NCBI RefSeq assembly: GCF_048544455.1
Contig: NC_133532.1
Location: forward strand, 14,572,948 to 14,636,947
Direction: 5' to 3'
Origin: Silene latifolia
Lineage: Eukaryota; Streptophyta; Magnoliopsida; Caryophyllales; Caryophyllaceae
Length of the DNA stretch: 64,000 nt
Part shown: positions 47,750 through 58,494 of the stretch, in pieces
How the letters are laid out: each line of letters begins with the position of its first letter
Position numbering within the stretch: the first letter of the stretch is position 1
Notes under the pieces: model-generated
The model's database searches: none
Told to the model about the DNA's origin: nothing
The model's input: only the letters and a program-made list of their open reading frames with translations
Made by a program: the position numbers and the translations under genes

Positions 47750-50700
47750 TTAAGTTCTTGAAGTCTTCTTCTTGTTCTTTCCTCGAAGGCGACTCCAAAA
47801 CCCTTTCCCCTGTGAAGGCTCCGGGGTACCTTGTTCATTGATGGGTGACATGGAAGACATGGAAGGATTACAGCGTCTACATCGCCTAGTGTATTTGTAA
47901 CACCCCCACATACCAAGGAGCCTTAACAAGACCTTCCCTAGCATATAAAGGTGTTACCATCTCGGTTGCCCGAGGATAGTAATCATCAAAAGTCGATAAA
48001 AGAACAATTATAGTTTATTACAAGATTAACCAAACTACTGATATAAAAGATACAACTCAAAACTACTACGTGAACTACTCTTGTCATGACTCGTGAAGAA
48101 CTCATCCCGCTAAGACTCCAGCTACCATCCAAGACATCACATGTTAAGACTGACTGCTCACCATAAGGGATCACGGCAGACACAACAGGACAACAAGAAG
48201 AGAACCATACAAGGTCAGTAACTGAGCAAAGACACAACATCACCGGCCAACACACTACATACGCAACCAAGAACACATACAAGCCACAACCACTACAACC
48301 AAACACCGTCACTGATTGTCCACTGGACCAGCCCTGCCTGTGGGGGACCGCAGCCGTACCACCAAATCCCTGCTCATCACATAGAGCGATAAACCCAAGT
48401 TTCCTTAATGTGCACATCCCCTCCTGTGGCAGGTTCCACAGAGGGCAAACAAAGGGCGTGAAGCCACTCCCGCAAGTGACTCCACTCAGCCAGGGACGCC
48501 CCCCGAAGATCACAGACAGATATAAACCAATCAACAATATGAAATCATCCACCGTCTAACAACTAACAACACAATAAACCTTTAATCACAATCCGACAAC
48601 CAAACTGACATAACAACAACCAAACCACATCACAAGACACTCTAGACAACCAACAGTACTGAGTAGGCGAACCTACCTTTAGGCAACAGCAGCGATTCCA
48701 CGTTCAATCACACGACATCGACCAAGCAAGCAAAACACCTATACAAACAGTACAATAATCCATCAGAACCACTACAACCCTAACTGAAAATGACAACGAC
48801 AATGATGATGACGATGACATACCTACGCATCACTATCTGGCGTCAAGACCGCTACCCGACTTAAGCAATCTATCCCCAAGGCATAAGCATCACCAAAGGC
48901 TCCAAAGGAAGGGATTATGGTGAAGGGAAAGAGGAAAGGCGACATCTAGGTTTGGAGGAAGTAGGCAGAAATGATTTGCGATTCTATCAAAACACGATTA
49001 TAAATCCCCGCTGTAAAGACGCTACTCGATCGAGTAACTAACTTACTCGATCGAGTGACCCCTACTCGATCGAGTACTACAGCTACTCGATCGAGTAGCC
49101 TCGACTAGATCGAGTACCACTCACCCTACGATTATCATGACACGAGGCACCTCTCGTACGGTTTTCCAAAGGCTAATACATAACACTAAGGTCGGTCAAC
49201 GTCAGTCAACGGGTCCCTAAAAGGATGGGTATTACAGTATTGAACCAAAGGTGCATCGTCATCCACATCTATTGAGTCGAGTGACTCTTGAACCATAGGT
49301 GAACTTTATTCGGTTAGTTGAAGAAGATGAGAATAGCCTACATGTTGAAGAGATTGAGAGGAGTAGTCTCGGATGTGTGAAACCATTGAGCGTAAATGAG
49401 GAGGCACATCAAGAGGCATTTGTTGAAGCTCCTTACCACATGTATCATGGACATTGACAAAACCTTGTGCCTAAAACAAAATAGGTAGTATCACAAATCA
49501 CATTTTATGAAATATTGGTTAAGAATTAAAAGACAAGTATATTATATACTTACAAGATATTGAATGGCTCCAAATGATGCTTGATAAGTAGCTTGTTGGG
49601 AGAAAGGGTTCATGCAAAGAATAGTACGATCCCGGTACCAAACCATGTAAGGGTCGTAATAGCTCATTTCATTATCATCCTCTACACCATGGTACCTAAA
49701 ATCAGCCCTCCTAATCCAACTTAATATGTATGGTTGATGTCTTTCTATCCAATTTCGTGAAGGGGCGCCCCTTTTGTCAACTTTGTGCAAATAGGTTTTG
49801 TATTAGAATTTAAAGGGATATCTTGTTTCCACCCAAATTGACGAGCTACCCTATTAGGAAAAGGCCACTCAACAATGTCGAAACAAATCATAGGTGCCAT
49901 TACTGCCCATTCGTCGGAGTCATCATAACAGATCCCGGGCAAAAACGATAAAATCAGTTGGATGTAAGGTTGCCATATAAACCGATCATGTCGCATTGTA
50001 TCGAAAACATCCCTATACCTAATTAGTGTGGTAATGCCTTCCAGTCTCTTACGATTCACACTTAGCCACCTACGACCCAATGAGTCAATCCTTATTTGAT
50101 GTTGAGAACCTAATGAGTTCGGTCCATGATGAGTAGCATTAATGGGTCCCATGAGTGTAGGTCGACCAATATTAATCCTCTCCCATGCCCACAATTGCAA
50201 TAGAATAAGGGGACCTCCAATGTCTCTTGACTTGACGTTACTTGCTTTATATAAATTACGGTACAAAGTAGCAACAACGACACTTCCCCAAGAATAATTA
50301 TCTAAGTCGGTCAAATCCCTCAACAAAGGCAAATAAACAACTTGAATGTCATTACCACTCTTATCCGGAAACATGATAGTTGCCATTAAGATAAGCAAAT
50401 ACGCTCTCACATATTGATGTAGAACATCTTCATTTGCATCTTCCAGAAGACCACTAAATTGTTCCAACAACCAACCAATTCTTAGAGAAGCCCATTTAAG
50501 GTCTCCATCACCCGGTGTTTTTCGTAAGAGTTCAGTTACCAACAATCGCCAATTATAAGCGGTTGTTCCACTAACAATATCCCCTCTAATCCTTAGCCCT
50601 AACAACACTTGAACATCTTGCAGGGTCACAGTTGCCTCGCCAACAGTCAAGTGAAATGAATGGGTTTCGGGCCTCCATCGCTCAACCAAAGCACTTATTA

Positions 50701-50929
50701 AATCCACATTAAACTTCAAACCTACTAACCTATGAATAAAGAAAAATTGTGTATTCCTAATGAAATCAACTACATGATCACTTATCAAAAACCCCTTGTG
50801 CGAAACTAAATGTGACCTACATCGGAGGGAACCAACGTCCCCCCCTTCCAATATTGCTTTGCTCCTGTGAACCTCTTGTTGTGTGAGAAGTTCCGGGTTC
50901 ACCGGGCCTGGTTGTTGACGTTGTTCCAT
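47750..50929 (-). pseudogene. PMD gene of the Mutator-like element, broken
   Basis: Starts at 50929 (MEQRQQPGPVNPELLTQQEV). PMD body: FHLTVGEATVTLQDVQVLLGL, WLLEQFSGLLEDANEDVLHQYVRAYLL, LPLLRDLTDLDNYSWGSV, LLQLWAWERI. This is the plant mobile domain (PMD) family seen in MAIN/MAIL1-type proteins. A one-base frameshift near 49785 moves the frame to LHKVDKRGAPSRNW ... YDPYMVWYRDRTI. An intron 49553-49471 (CTT|GTAAGT ... TTTTAG|GC) then gives AQGFVNVHDTCGK. A TAA follows near 49300. The remaining tail is split by the solo LTR 47897-49236 and ends at 47750 with a basic C-terminus (FWSRLRGKNKKKTSRT). Broken three ways. Confidence 0.87.
47897..49236 (-). mobile_element. solo LTR of the outer-element family, TSD GTATT
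   Basis: 1340 bp, minus orientation, ends TGTAACACCCCC and GGGTATTACA on the plus strand, duplications GTATT at 47892-47896 and 49237-49241. It has five palindrome copies at 49024-49115 with spacing 21, 19, 21 and 19. No internal sequence, so it is a solo LTR left by LTR-LTR recombination. It lies inside the 3' part of the PMD gene. Confidence 0.93.
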
Positions 50930-51024
50930 TAATTCTTCATATTTTAAAGAGTTGAAGAGTTGTTAGATTAGCATAAATAATATAAATGTTGAAATAATAA
51001 TAAAATTATGGAAATAAAAAAAAA

Positions 51025-53450
51025 TTAAAGACGAGTGTAAGTAGTATAATACCCTTGTAAGTTTTGAACTCTCATGGTACAAGTTTTTTTATTGTGGCCA
51101 AAACCACGACACAAACTACATGACACCTTGTTCTTACTCTTCTCATCCATTTCATTAAGAAATCTTTTATTCTTCCGTCTTCCTTTTCCCCGTTTATTTA
51201 GCTCATCACACACTATTTTAGGCCCATTGTAAGGACCCCAATAAGCCTCATCTTTCAAAGGGTGAAATTTAGAAGCATATGAAGTTAAATGTTCTCCGGT
51301 AGTGTAGGCGATGTCCACAAATTGAGTAGCATTTAAACCCTTATTTTTACAAACGGCATACACGTGTGAACATGGATACTTGTATGTTTGGAACTTGTTA
51401 CAAGTACATGTCCTCTTGGATAAATCAACGGTGTGCAAACGGTTACCATATGACATTGGTCGTGAACCTCTACGTGTTGTGACTTGGTACACCCTCCGAC
51501 ATTGTCAAAATCTACAACCTTATGGTATGCTCCTTTTTTGCAATTTTCCTCCAACAAGGTTGTGATTTTCGTACTATAATGAAGCCTTTTAATCAACCGT
51601 TTCCTTGAAAACTCATGTCCCTCAACAAAGTACGCATTAACTCTAAAAAATACACACTTTACAAGTACCATTACGGGAAGAAAATGTGCTCCTTAAAGCA
51701 CATTATTAAATGCCTCCGCCAAGTTAGAAGTCAATATTCCATATCTATATCACCATCATGACAAATTGACCACTTCTCTATTCTAATTTCAACAACATAT
51801 TCCATCATCATGACAAATTGACCATCATGACAAATCCTATGTCAAACTTCTTGTTTTGAAATTGCGTTGTTGTTGACCCAAACATTTGTTTCACTGCATT
51901 ATTTCTAAATCTTGTATTAACATTTGAAGCCAAATGACGAATGCAAACTCTATGATAAGCATACGACTCCTCCCACCCACTACCAACTTCACTAATTGCT
52001 TTCATAATCCCCTTGTGTCTATCGGATATGACACACAATCCACTTCTTTTGGTGACAAATACTCTTATGCAAGACATAAACCAAGGCCAACTATCGGTAT
52101 TTTCGGCTTCAACAATAGCAAAAGCAACCGGGAAAATTTCGTTATTGGCATCAATTGACATAGCTGTCAAAATAGTTCCCTTGAACTTTCCATATAAGTG
52201 AGTTCCATCAATGCTTAAAACTGGTCGACAATGTTCAAAGCCATCAATACATGGTTTAAATGCCCAAAAAACACGCTTGAATATTTGCACATTTGGGTTC
52301 GTTTTTGGCATTGTATAAAATTGCACAATAGTGCCAGGATTAGATTCTTTTAAACCATGCATGATAGGAGGTAACAACTCATATGATTTATCCCAATCTC
52401 CAAATATTTCCTCAATTGCTCTTTGTTTTGCATTCCAAGCTTTGGTGTATGAAATTGTGTAACCATACTTATCTAAAATGTAAGTAACAACAGAGTTAAC
52501 TTTATATCCCCAATCTACCTCAACAAGGTTACGAATCTCATAACTTATGAATGCTCGTTTCAAATTAATGTGGTCTTGAGGAACCATGTCACAAACACAA
52601 GACTCGTCATGAGGACCTTTGTATGTGACAATGGTAAAAACTTTAAAATGAAAGATTTTTTGTGTAGCCCTTAACCGCCAATTATATGGTGTAGGAGACC
52701 GACCACATTTGTAGGTAATAGTATTAGGCTTTGATTCGGCAACTTTGAAAAATTGATTTGCTTTAACACTATATGATGTCACCTCGTCGCTAAGTGAAGC
52801 TTTGTTTGGGAACACTTGTCCAACCGCAAACTCTTTCCCTTGTTCATGTCTTACCATATTTTCCAAGTTTTACAAATATTCAATTCATCCTCGTCTAATT
52901 GATCAATCTTATTAAACTCAACAATGGGAGCACTAGAAAAGACAAGATAATAATCGCCAACTTCTTCATTTGCCAACAAATTCTCATCAAGTATTGTCAA
53001 TTCCTCATCAATCTCATCACCTTGTAAGTTACCATCAAATTCCCCATCATTTACGTCATTAGTTTCAAGTGATACAAATTGAGCAATATCATCTAGCCTA
53101 ATACTTGGTGTAGGATTCATAATTTTACTAGTGGAAACTTCTACAAATATGTCCATTGAAGGAGCATGTGAATGACGAATACTTGCCCATAATGCTTTAA
53201 AGGCTCCCTCATTATTAAGGGGTACAATTTTGAAACACCCAGAACTTGGAAATTTCATCATCACCCTCAATTGAGTACCCAAACTTTGAACACCGATTCC
53301 CTTATATATCTCTTCAACTAATTCAAGATATGTCATCTTTGTACTAGCTAGAATAAAACATTGATTCCCTCCTCTATAAGTTACACATCCATTTTGCTCC
53401 AACACTTCTCCATCCCAATAACAAATAAGAGGAAAATCACAAATTTCCAT
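51025..53450 (-). pseudogene. MuDR-type transposase, broken
   Basis: Catalyses cut-and-paste transposition in its family. N-terminus from 53450 (MEICDFPLICYWDGEVLEQN), PB1-like, then an acidic stretch. MuDR DNA-binding-type domain from about 52850 (VGQVFPNKASLSDEVTSYSV). MULE transposase core about 52300-51830 with the first catalytic Asp in SIDGTHLYGKFKGTIL, the second in ISDRHKGIMKAI and CIRHLASN. After TSNLAEAFNNV-like sequence near 51690 comes the tail, a SWIM finger CTCNKFQTYKYPCSH (about 51410-51360) and a CX2CX4HX4C knuckle CSLCRGFGHNKKTC (about 51120-51075). Breaks: frameshift near 52855, a stop with a small local duplication of CATCATGACAAATTGAC near 51760-51830, and a frameshift near 51490. 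Introns cannot explain all of these. Confidence 0.9.
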
Positions 53451-53695
53451 TCTATAAAAAAAAATTGAACAAATTTAGTATAAATCAACTACCAATAACC
53501 TAATTTCCCTAAAATACATACCTAAACAACAATTAAAAATCATAAATAGTTCATCCTACCTAATTAGGGTTTCGAAAATTTGGGGTTTTTTTAAAACAAC
53601 CTTAAATTAACACATATAAGTTGTAGATCTAGACACAAAACAACATAATTACCAACAATGAAGACAAAATAAGCTAAATCTACATTCAAAAGATG
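53293..53695 (-). repeat. copy 1 of a 400-bp direct duplication
   Basis: Contains the transposase N-terminus and its upstream region; repeated at 53925-54324 with a few per cent differences. The two copies flank a 229-bp Tat LTR fragment. Confidence 0.85.
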
Positions 53696-53924
53696 AAATT
53701 TGTGGACAAGGCCCTCGGGAACTGCGTCCGCGGGATCCACACCAGGCATAATCGACTCGAGGTTCTTTCGAATCGAATTAAGACAAATTAGAGTCGCCAC
53801 CAAGTTTTTTGGGAACTTGGAACCGTTCAAGTCAACTTTACACCTTTCGTCGAAAAGCATAAAGCCAATCGACTACGAGTGATTAAAGATAAAGACTTGT
53901 ACCCTATATCACTCGATTTGAATG
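53696..53924 (-). repeat. Tat-type LTR fragment between the duplicated copies
   Basis: Begins TGTGGACAAGGCCC, like the reversed Tat LTR end at 45907, and contains TTAGAGTCGCCACCAAG, a phrase typical of Tat/Ogre LTRs. Truncated. Confidence 0.55.
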
Positions 53925-54324
53925 CCGATTCCCTTATATATCTCTTCAACTAATTCAAAATATGTCATCTTTGTACTAGCTAAGATAAAATATTGATTCC
54001 CTCCTCTATAAGTTACACATACATTTTGCTCCAACACTTCTCCATCCCAATAACAAATAAGAGCAAAATCACAAATTTCCATTCTATACAAGAAAATTGA
54101 ACAAATTTAGTATAAATCAACTAACTATAACCTATTTTCCCTAAAATACATAACTAAAAAATAATTAACATGCATAAATCGTTCATCTTAATTAGGGTTT
54201 CGAAATTTGGGGTTTTTTTTTTAGACAAGCTTAAATTAACATATATAAGTTGTAGATCTAAGCACAAAACAACATAATTACCAACAATGAAGACAAAATA
54301 AGCTAAATATACCATCAAAAGATG
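53925..54324 (-). pseudogene. copy 2 of the duplication, transposase N-terminal fragment
   Basis: Second copy of 53293-53695; encodes about 60 residues (MEICDFALICYWDGEVLEQN ...) before it ends at the duplication border. Because it is upstream of the main transposase ORF it may have displaced the original promoter. Confidence 0.75.
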
Positions 54325-54574
54325 TAATTAAACAAGTTAAAAGGAATTAAATTAACTTGATAATAAGGTAGAATGTTTAATTTGAAAAGCAAAGCCAATA
54401 TTACGCCGGAGACACGCGGAAGATTCGCCGGAGAGGAGAGTGGGGTGAGGAAAAATTGAGAGAAGTGAGGTGTGTTGTGTTGCACTTAGGTTGTTTGTAA
54501 GGAGAGACGGCGAATGATTTGTATTTGATGGTAAAAAGTGACGGAAAATAGACTCAAATGTTAAAAAAAAAAAA
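54325..54574. other. upstream region of the transposase
   Basis: Non-coding; includes a poly-A run near 54563. Leads into the right terminal repeat. Confidence 0.5.
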
Positions 54575-54672
54575 AAAAGGAATTCTGAAGAAACACGCCA
54601 TACGTATTGGCGTGTTTACTGAAGAAGACCCACCATTCCTAATGGCGTGTCTGAGTGTATCCCTTAGCCCAG

Positions 54673-55210
54673 TGTAAGGAGCCGCACATTTAGCCGCATA
54701 ATCCCTCAGAATTGCGCATGCGGTCCTTTCACTTCGAGCCCTTAGATTTTATATTTTCGCTTATGTATTTTCATTTCTGTTTTTAGTTTCATTTAGTACT
54801 CCAAGACTACTTCATGCATGTCGAATCTTGGAGTCTCGTTTTTAGTTTAAGATATGTTTTTAGGCGTTTAGAAAACATATCGCTATTCTATACAATCAAT
54901 GTATCCTGCTACCAGGACCAAACTATCAAATATGCCTCTATGAGAGGTGCTAGTCAATCAAAAACTGCTTCTCATCCAAAAGCTTCTTGTTGCTTATTGC
55001 TTGCTATCAACAATCGTATTGCTTACTTTTATTACTTTCGTGTGCCGGACTTGATAATTGTGACTAGGATCCACGACACACACCCCGAGTCCCGAGAAAC
55101 GTGCTAGTGGGCGATCCCTCACTAGTATGAGACCCTTGTTGCTTGCATTGTTGCCCTAGAGTTGAGCAAGGGTGCGCACCACGATCCGGCAAAATTACCG
55201 GGCCGTGACA
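54673..55210 (+). repeat. 5' LTR of gag-protease element
   Basis: Starts TGTAAGGAGCCGCACATTTA, ends GGGCCGTGACA. Same length as the 3' LTR, with about two dozen differences by eye. Confidence 0.95.
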
Positions 55211-55277
55211 TTTGGTATCAGAGCCCGGTCTTCGGACGGGTTTCTGCAAGCCGCATTTGTTCATCGGAATCGAGAAA

Positions 55278-57609
55278 ATGGGCAAAAGTATGGAGGAACG
55301 AGTGGGATACTTAGAGGACGCGTTCGACAATAAACTTCCAAAACTCGAGGGCATCGTGATCCGAATGGGGGAGAGCCTCGAGGAGTTGGAAAAGACGGTT
55401 AGTGGCTTCGAGTCGACAATGATCGGGATGGAGACCCGGATCCAATCGATCAGTGAGGCAATCCCAGATGATCAGTCGGAATAAATCATTCATCTTCATC
55501 GAAAGATCGAAGAGTTAGAGAACACTTGCGCCACGCTCTTGAAAGCGGTGGCCAATGATGGGAAATCATCAGGGGGCCATAAGGTAAAGGCGCCCCAACC
55601 TCGCACCTACGATGGGGCGAGAGATTCGAAAGCGGTCGATAATTTTGTCTTCGATATGGAGCAATACTTCTGAGTAAGTGGGCTCAACGAAGAAGGGAAA
55701 GTCGACACGGCAAGTATGTACGTGGTGAACGATGCCAAGATGTGGTGGCGGGCTAGGTACAAGGAGATCGAAGCGGGCACGATCACGCTAACATCGTGGA
55801 CCAACTTCAAGAGGATTCTGAAGGATCACTTCTACCCCGAGAACACCGAGTTTGTCGCTCGGAGGAAGCTAAAGAAAGTAAAGCACACCAAATCAATCCG
55901 GGATTATGTGAGGGAATTCTCAGCGTGCATGCTCTAGATTACGGATATGACCGAGGCGGACAAGACATTCGAGTTCGTCAACGGATTGAAGAGGTGGGCT
56001 CAACAGGAGGTAATGAGACAGAACCCCAAGACTCTATCTTCAGCCATATCGACTGCGGAGCGTCTTCTCGACTTCCATGCGGAGCGAGAGGTATCTCGAG
56101 ATGTGGCACCAACGGAGAATACAGGTGCGCCTCAAATTGGGTTCAACGGAAGGAATCCACAAGCTAGTTCGATTTCGGTTGGGAACAGTCGATTTCACTC
56201 ACAGGGGAGCCAACCTTAAGCGGCGAGGAGTTCGAACTCACCCACAATCTCATCTTCAAAGGTGGGAAACTCAACTGCGCCTACAACAAAGAAACCGTTC
56301 GCGTGCTTTATGTGCAAGGGTCCTCATAGGATGGCCGAATGTCCCAACAAGGCCGAGTTCAATGCGATGATTCAGAAGATGCCAAAGGGGTTCAAGAGCG
56401 TCTTGACGGGGCGCTAGCCGATTATCACTAAGAGTATGACGAAGACTCGGGTGATGAGGAAGACCAGCCGCGTATGAGCTCGCTATAGAGGATAAGCGCG
56501 ATGAGGAAGTTGGAAGAACCCCTCGCCAAGAAATCCACCGAGCTCATGTACGTGGACTTGATGGTGAATGGGAGGAAAGCACGAGCCATGCTCGACTCGG
56601 GTGCATCCCACAACTTCGTGACTAAGGAGGAAGTTGATCGGTTGGGACTAGTTCTGAGCAACGTTAATAGCTGCCTGAAGCCAGTTAATGGGGAAGATGA
56701 GACGTGTCCAAGGAGTGGCTAAGAAGGTCGCGGTTCAGATGGGTGAATGGACAGGGGAGCTCGACTTCACCACCGTTCCGTTAGACGACTTCAAGTTAGT
56801 ACTCGGGATGCAGTTCTTTAAAAGAGCATTAGCAGTGATAAAGCCAAGTGACGGTTCGATACTGCTGATGGGGTCATTCGTAGTGAAGACCGTGGATGGA
56901 GACGAGGACAATGGGAATCTTTGGATATCGGCAATGAGGGTGATATCGACGCCGAGACGGGGGGCGCAACCTTGGAGAGTACCCAATGGTTCAGCGGAAC
57001 CGAGGGTGAAGAAGACTTGGGATAACTACGCTACTAAGTGGCCCGAGAGACAAAATGAGAGTCTACCACGTCAAAGAGGAGTAGACAATGAGGGTCGTGA
57101 GGCCCAAAGAAGAAGGCCTTGTGACATTAGGGAGCCGCGTCGATGTGCTGAATCGACGTCCTGGTTTGAGGGTCAGTCGACCCAAACAAGAAGGCCTCGT
57201 ACCATCAGGGGGCCGTGCAGAAGTGCTGATTCGGCGTCCTGGAGAACTAACTTACCCTTGAATGTAAGTACTGAAGTGGTGATGGACAAGGTAAAGGTGA
57301 GCTGGAGCCAGCACCTGGAACGATCTCGTGAAGCTTCTGCTCGAGCAACGAGGCCATAGACTTTCCACAATGACCACAGGCGAGTGATAAACTTGGAGGA
57401 CATGATGTTCGGTAGTCTAACCATCAGGGAAATGCACTCTATTCTTGAAGGGACGATGAATCCGATCATGGTGTTGACCGAAAAGTATCTAAGAGCCGGA
57501 ACAAGGAGAAAGACAAACCTCAATGCAGCATCGACGGCCACAGCTCACCGAGGATGTCTCACTGAAGCGTCGTTCGATATTTTTGTGTTGCCGAGGGCGG
57601 CAACAGATT
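55278..57609 (+). pseudogene. gag-protease ORF of the short LTR element, broken
   Basis: Start ATG 55278 (MGKSMEERVGYLEDAF), a coiled-coil-like N-terminus. Retrotransposon gag domain about 55590-55930 (YDGARDSKAVDNFVFDMEQY, AKMWWRARYKEIEAG, WTNFKRILKDHFYPENT); knuckle CFMCKGPHRMAECP near 56310; aspartic protease with LDSGASHNFV near 56595 and LVLGMQFF near 56800. The frame is interrupted by stops near 55482, 55671, 55935, 56217 and 56413 and by frameshifts near 56450 and 56690. The C-terminal part (57090-57240) contains an 84-bp tandem duplication (RRPCDIREPRRCAESTSW / RRPRTIRGPCRSADSASW). No polymerase follows; the purine tract begins just after the stop near 57609. Confidence 0.88.
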
Positions 57610-57622
57610 AGGTGGGGGAGAG

Positions 57623-58160
57623 TGTAAGGAGCCGCACATTTAGCCGCATAATCCCTGAGAATTGCGCGTGCGGTCCTTTCACTTCGAGCCCTTAGATTTT
57701 ATATTTTCGCTTATGTATTTTCATTTCTGTCTTTAGTTTCATTTAGTACTCCAAGACTACTTCCTGCGTGTCGAATCTTGGAGTCTCGTTTTTAGTTTAA
57801 GATATGTTTTTAGGCGTTTAGAGAACATATCGCTATTCTGCACAATCAATGGATCCTGCTACCAGGACCAAACTATCAAATTTGCCTCTATGAGAGGTGC
57901 TAGTCAATCAAAAACCGTTTCTCATCCAAAAGCTTGTTGCTGCTTATTGCTTGCTTTCAATAATCTTGTTGCTTACTTTTATTGCTTTCGTGTGCCGGAC
58001 TTGATAATCGCAACTAGGATTCCCGACATACACCCCGAGTCCCGAGAAACGTGCTAGTGGGCGATCCCTCACTAGTACGAGACCCTTGTTGCTTGCATTC
58101 TTGCCCTAGAGTTGGGCAAGGGTGCGCACCACGATCCGGCAAAAGTACCGGACCGAGACA
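57623..58160 (+). repeat. 3' LTR of gag-protease element
   Basis: Partner of 54673-55210, ending GGACCGAGACA before the duplication CCCAG. Confidence 0.95.
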
Positions 58161-58494
58161 CCCAGCTACTGGATTGGAGTTGAAAAATTGGACTGAAGAA
58201 ACACGCCATAGCCAATGGCGTGTTTGATTGCTTATACACGACAATACGTATGGCGTATTTGAACACCACACAAGCTCGTAAAAACCGGGCCTACGTGGAC
58301 ACCATTTCGATAATTATTTTCAAAACCGACCCAAAACGACAATTATTTTATTTTTCAGCATTATTTCAAAAACGGATTCTATATTTAACCCCCTTCTCTT
58401 TCTTTGGTCTTTGTACCAAAAATAAAGGACAACAATTGACCGGGACTGAGGGAGTACTAGAAATCAATATAGTGCAAGTACTCGTAACTGTCAT

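Larger units (their letters stand above)
54673..58160 (+). mobile_element. gag-protease-only Ty3/gypsy-type element, TSD CCCAG
   Basis: 3488 bp with two 538-bp LTRs (54673-55210 and 57623-58160), TSD CCCAG (54668-54672, 58161-58165), PBS TGGTATCAGAGC at 55213 and a purine tract AGGTGGGGGAGAG before the 3' LTR. The interior codes for gag and an aspartic protease only; RT, RNase H and integrase are absent. It therefore depends on another element. This resembles the TR-GAG class of non-autonomous elements. Confidence 0.93.
46839..58454 (-). mobile_element. Mutator-like element with transposase and PMD gene
   Basis: Inverted repeats bound an 11.6-kb region: left about 46839-47300; right about 58454-58161 continuing at 54672-54575, because an LTR element sits inside the right repeat. 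Shared inner blocks include CGTTTTTGAAATAATGCTGA and AATGGTGTCCACGTAGG. Both genes lie on the minus strand: a MuDR-type transposase (53450-51025), then a PMD gene (50929-47750). The outermost ends read CTCCCTCCGTCC and are flanked by TA on both sides; no 9-bp Mutator-type duplication was found. PMD genes beside MULE transposases are known in plants. This copy is dead through frameshifts and later insertions. Confidence 0.82.
54575..58454. repeat. right terminal inverted repeat, split by an LTR element
   Basis: Repeat sequence is at 54575-54672 and 58161-58454; the LTR element 54673-58160 sits between, with CCCAG on both sides. Inverse match to 46839-47300. Confidence 0.78.

Noticed and set aside
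47986-48552. 188-codon minus-strand ORF in the solo LTR
   Set aside because: Lies wholly in the LTR and corresponds to non-coding LTR sequence elsewhere (15232-15459, 45032-45268).
55064-55354. Minus-strand ORF over the LTR/gag start, also at 58014-58271
   Set aside because: Same LTR sequence at both ends gives the same frame; no coding evidence.
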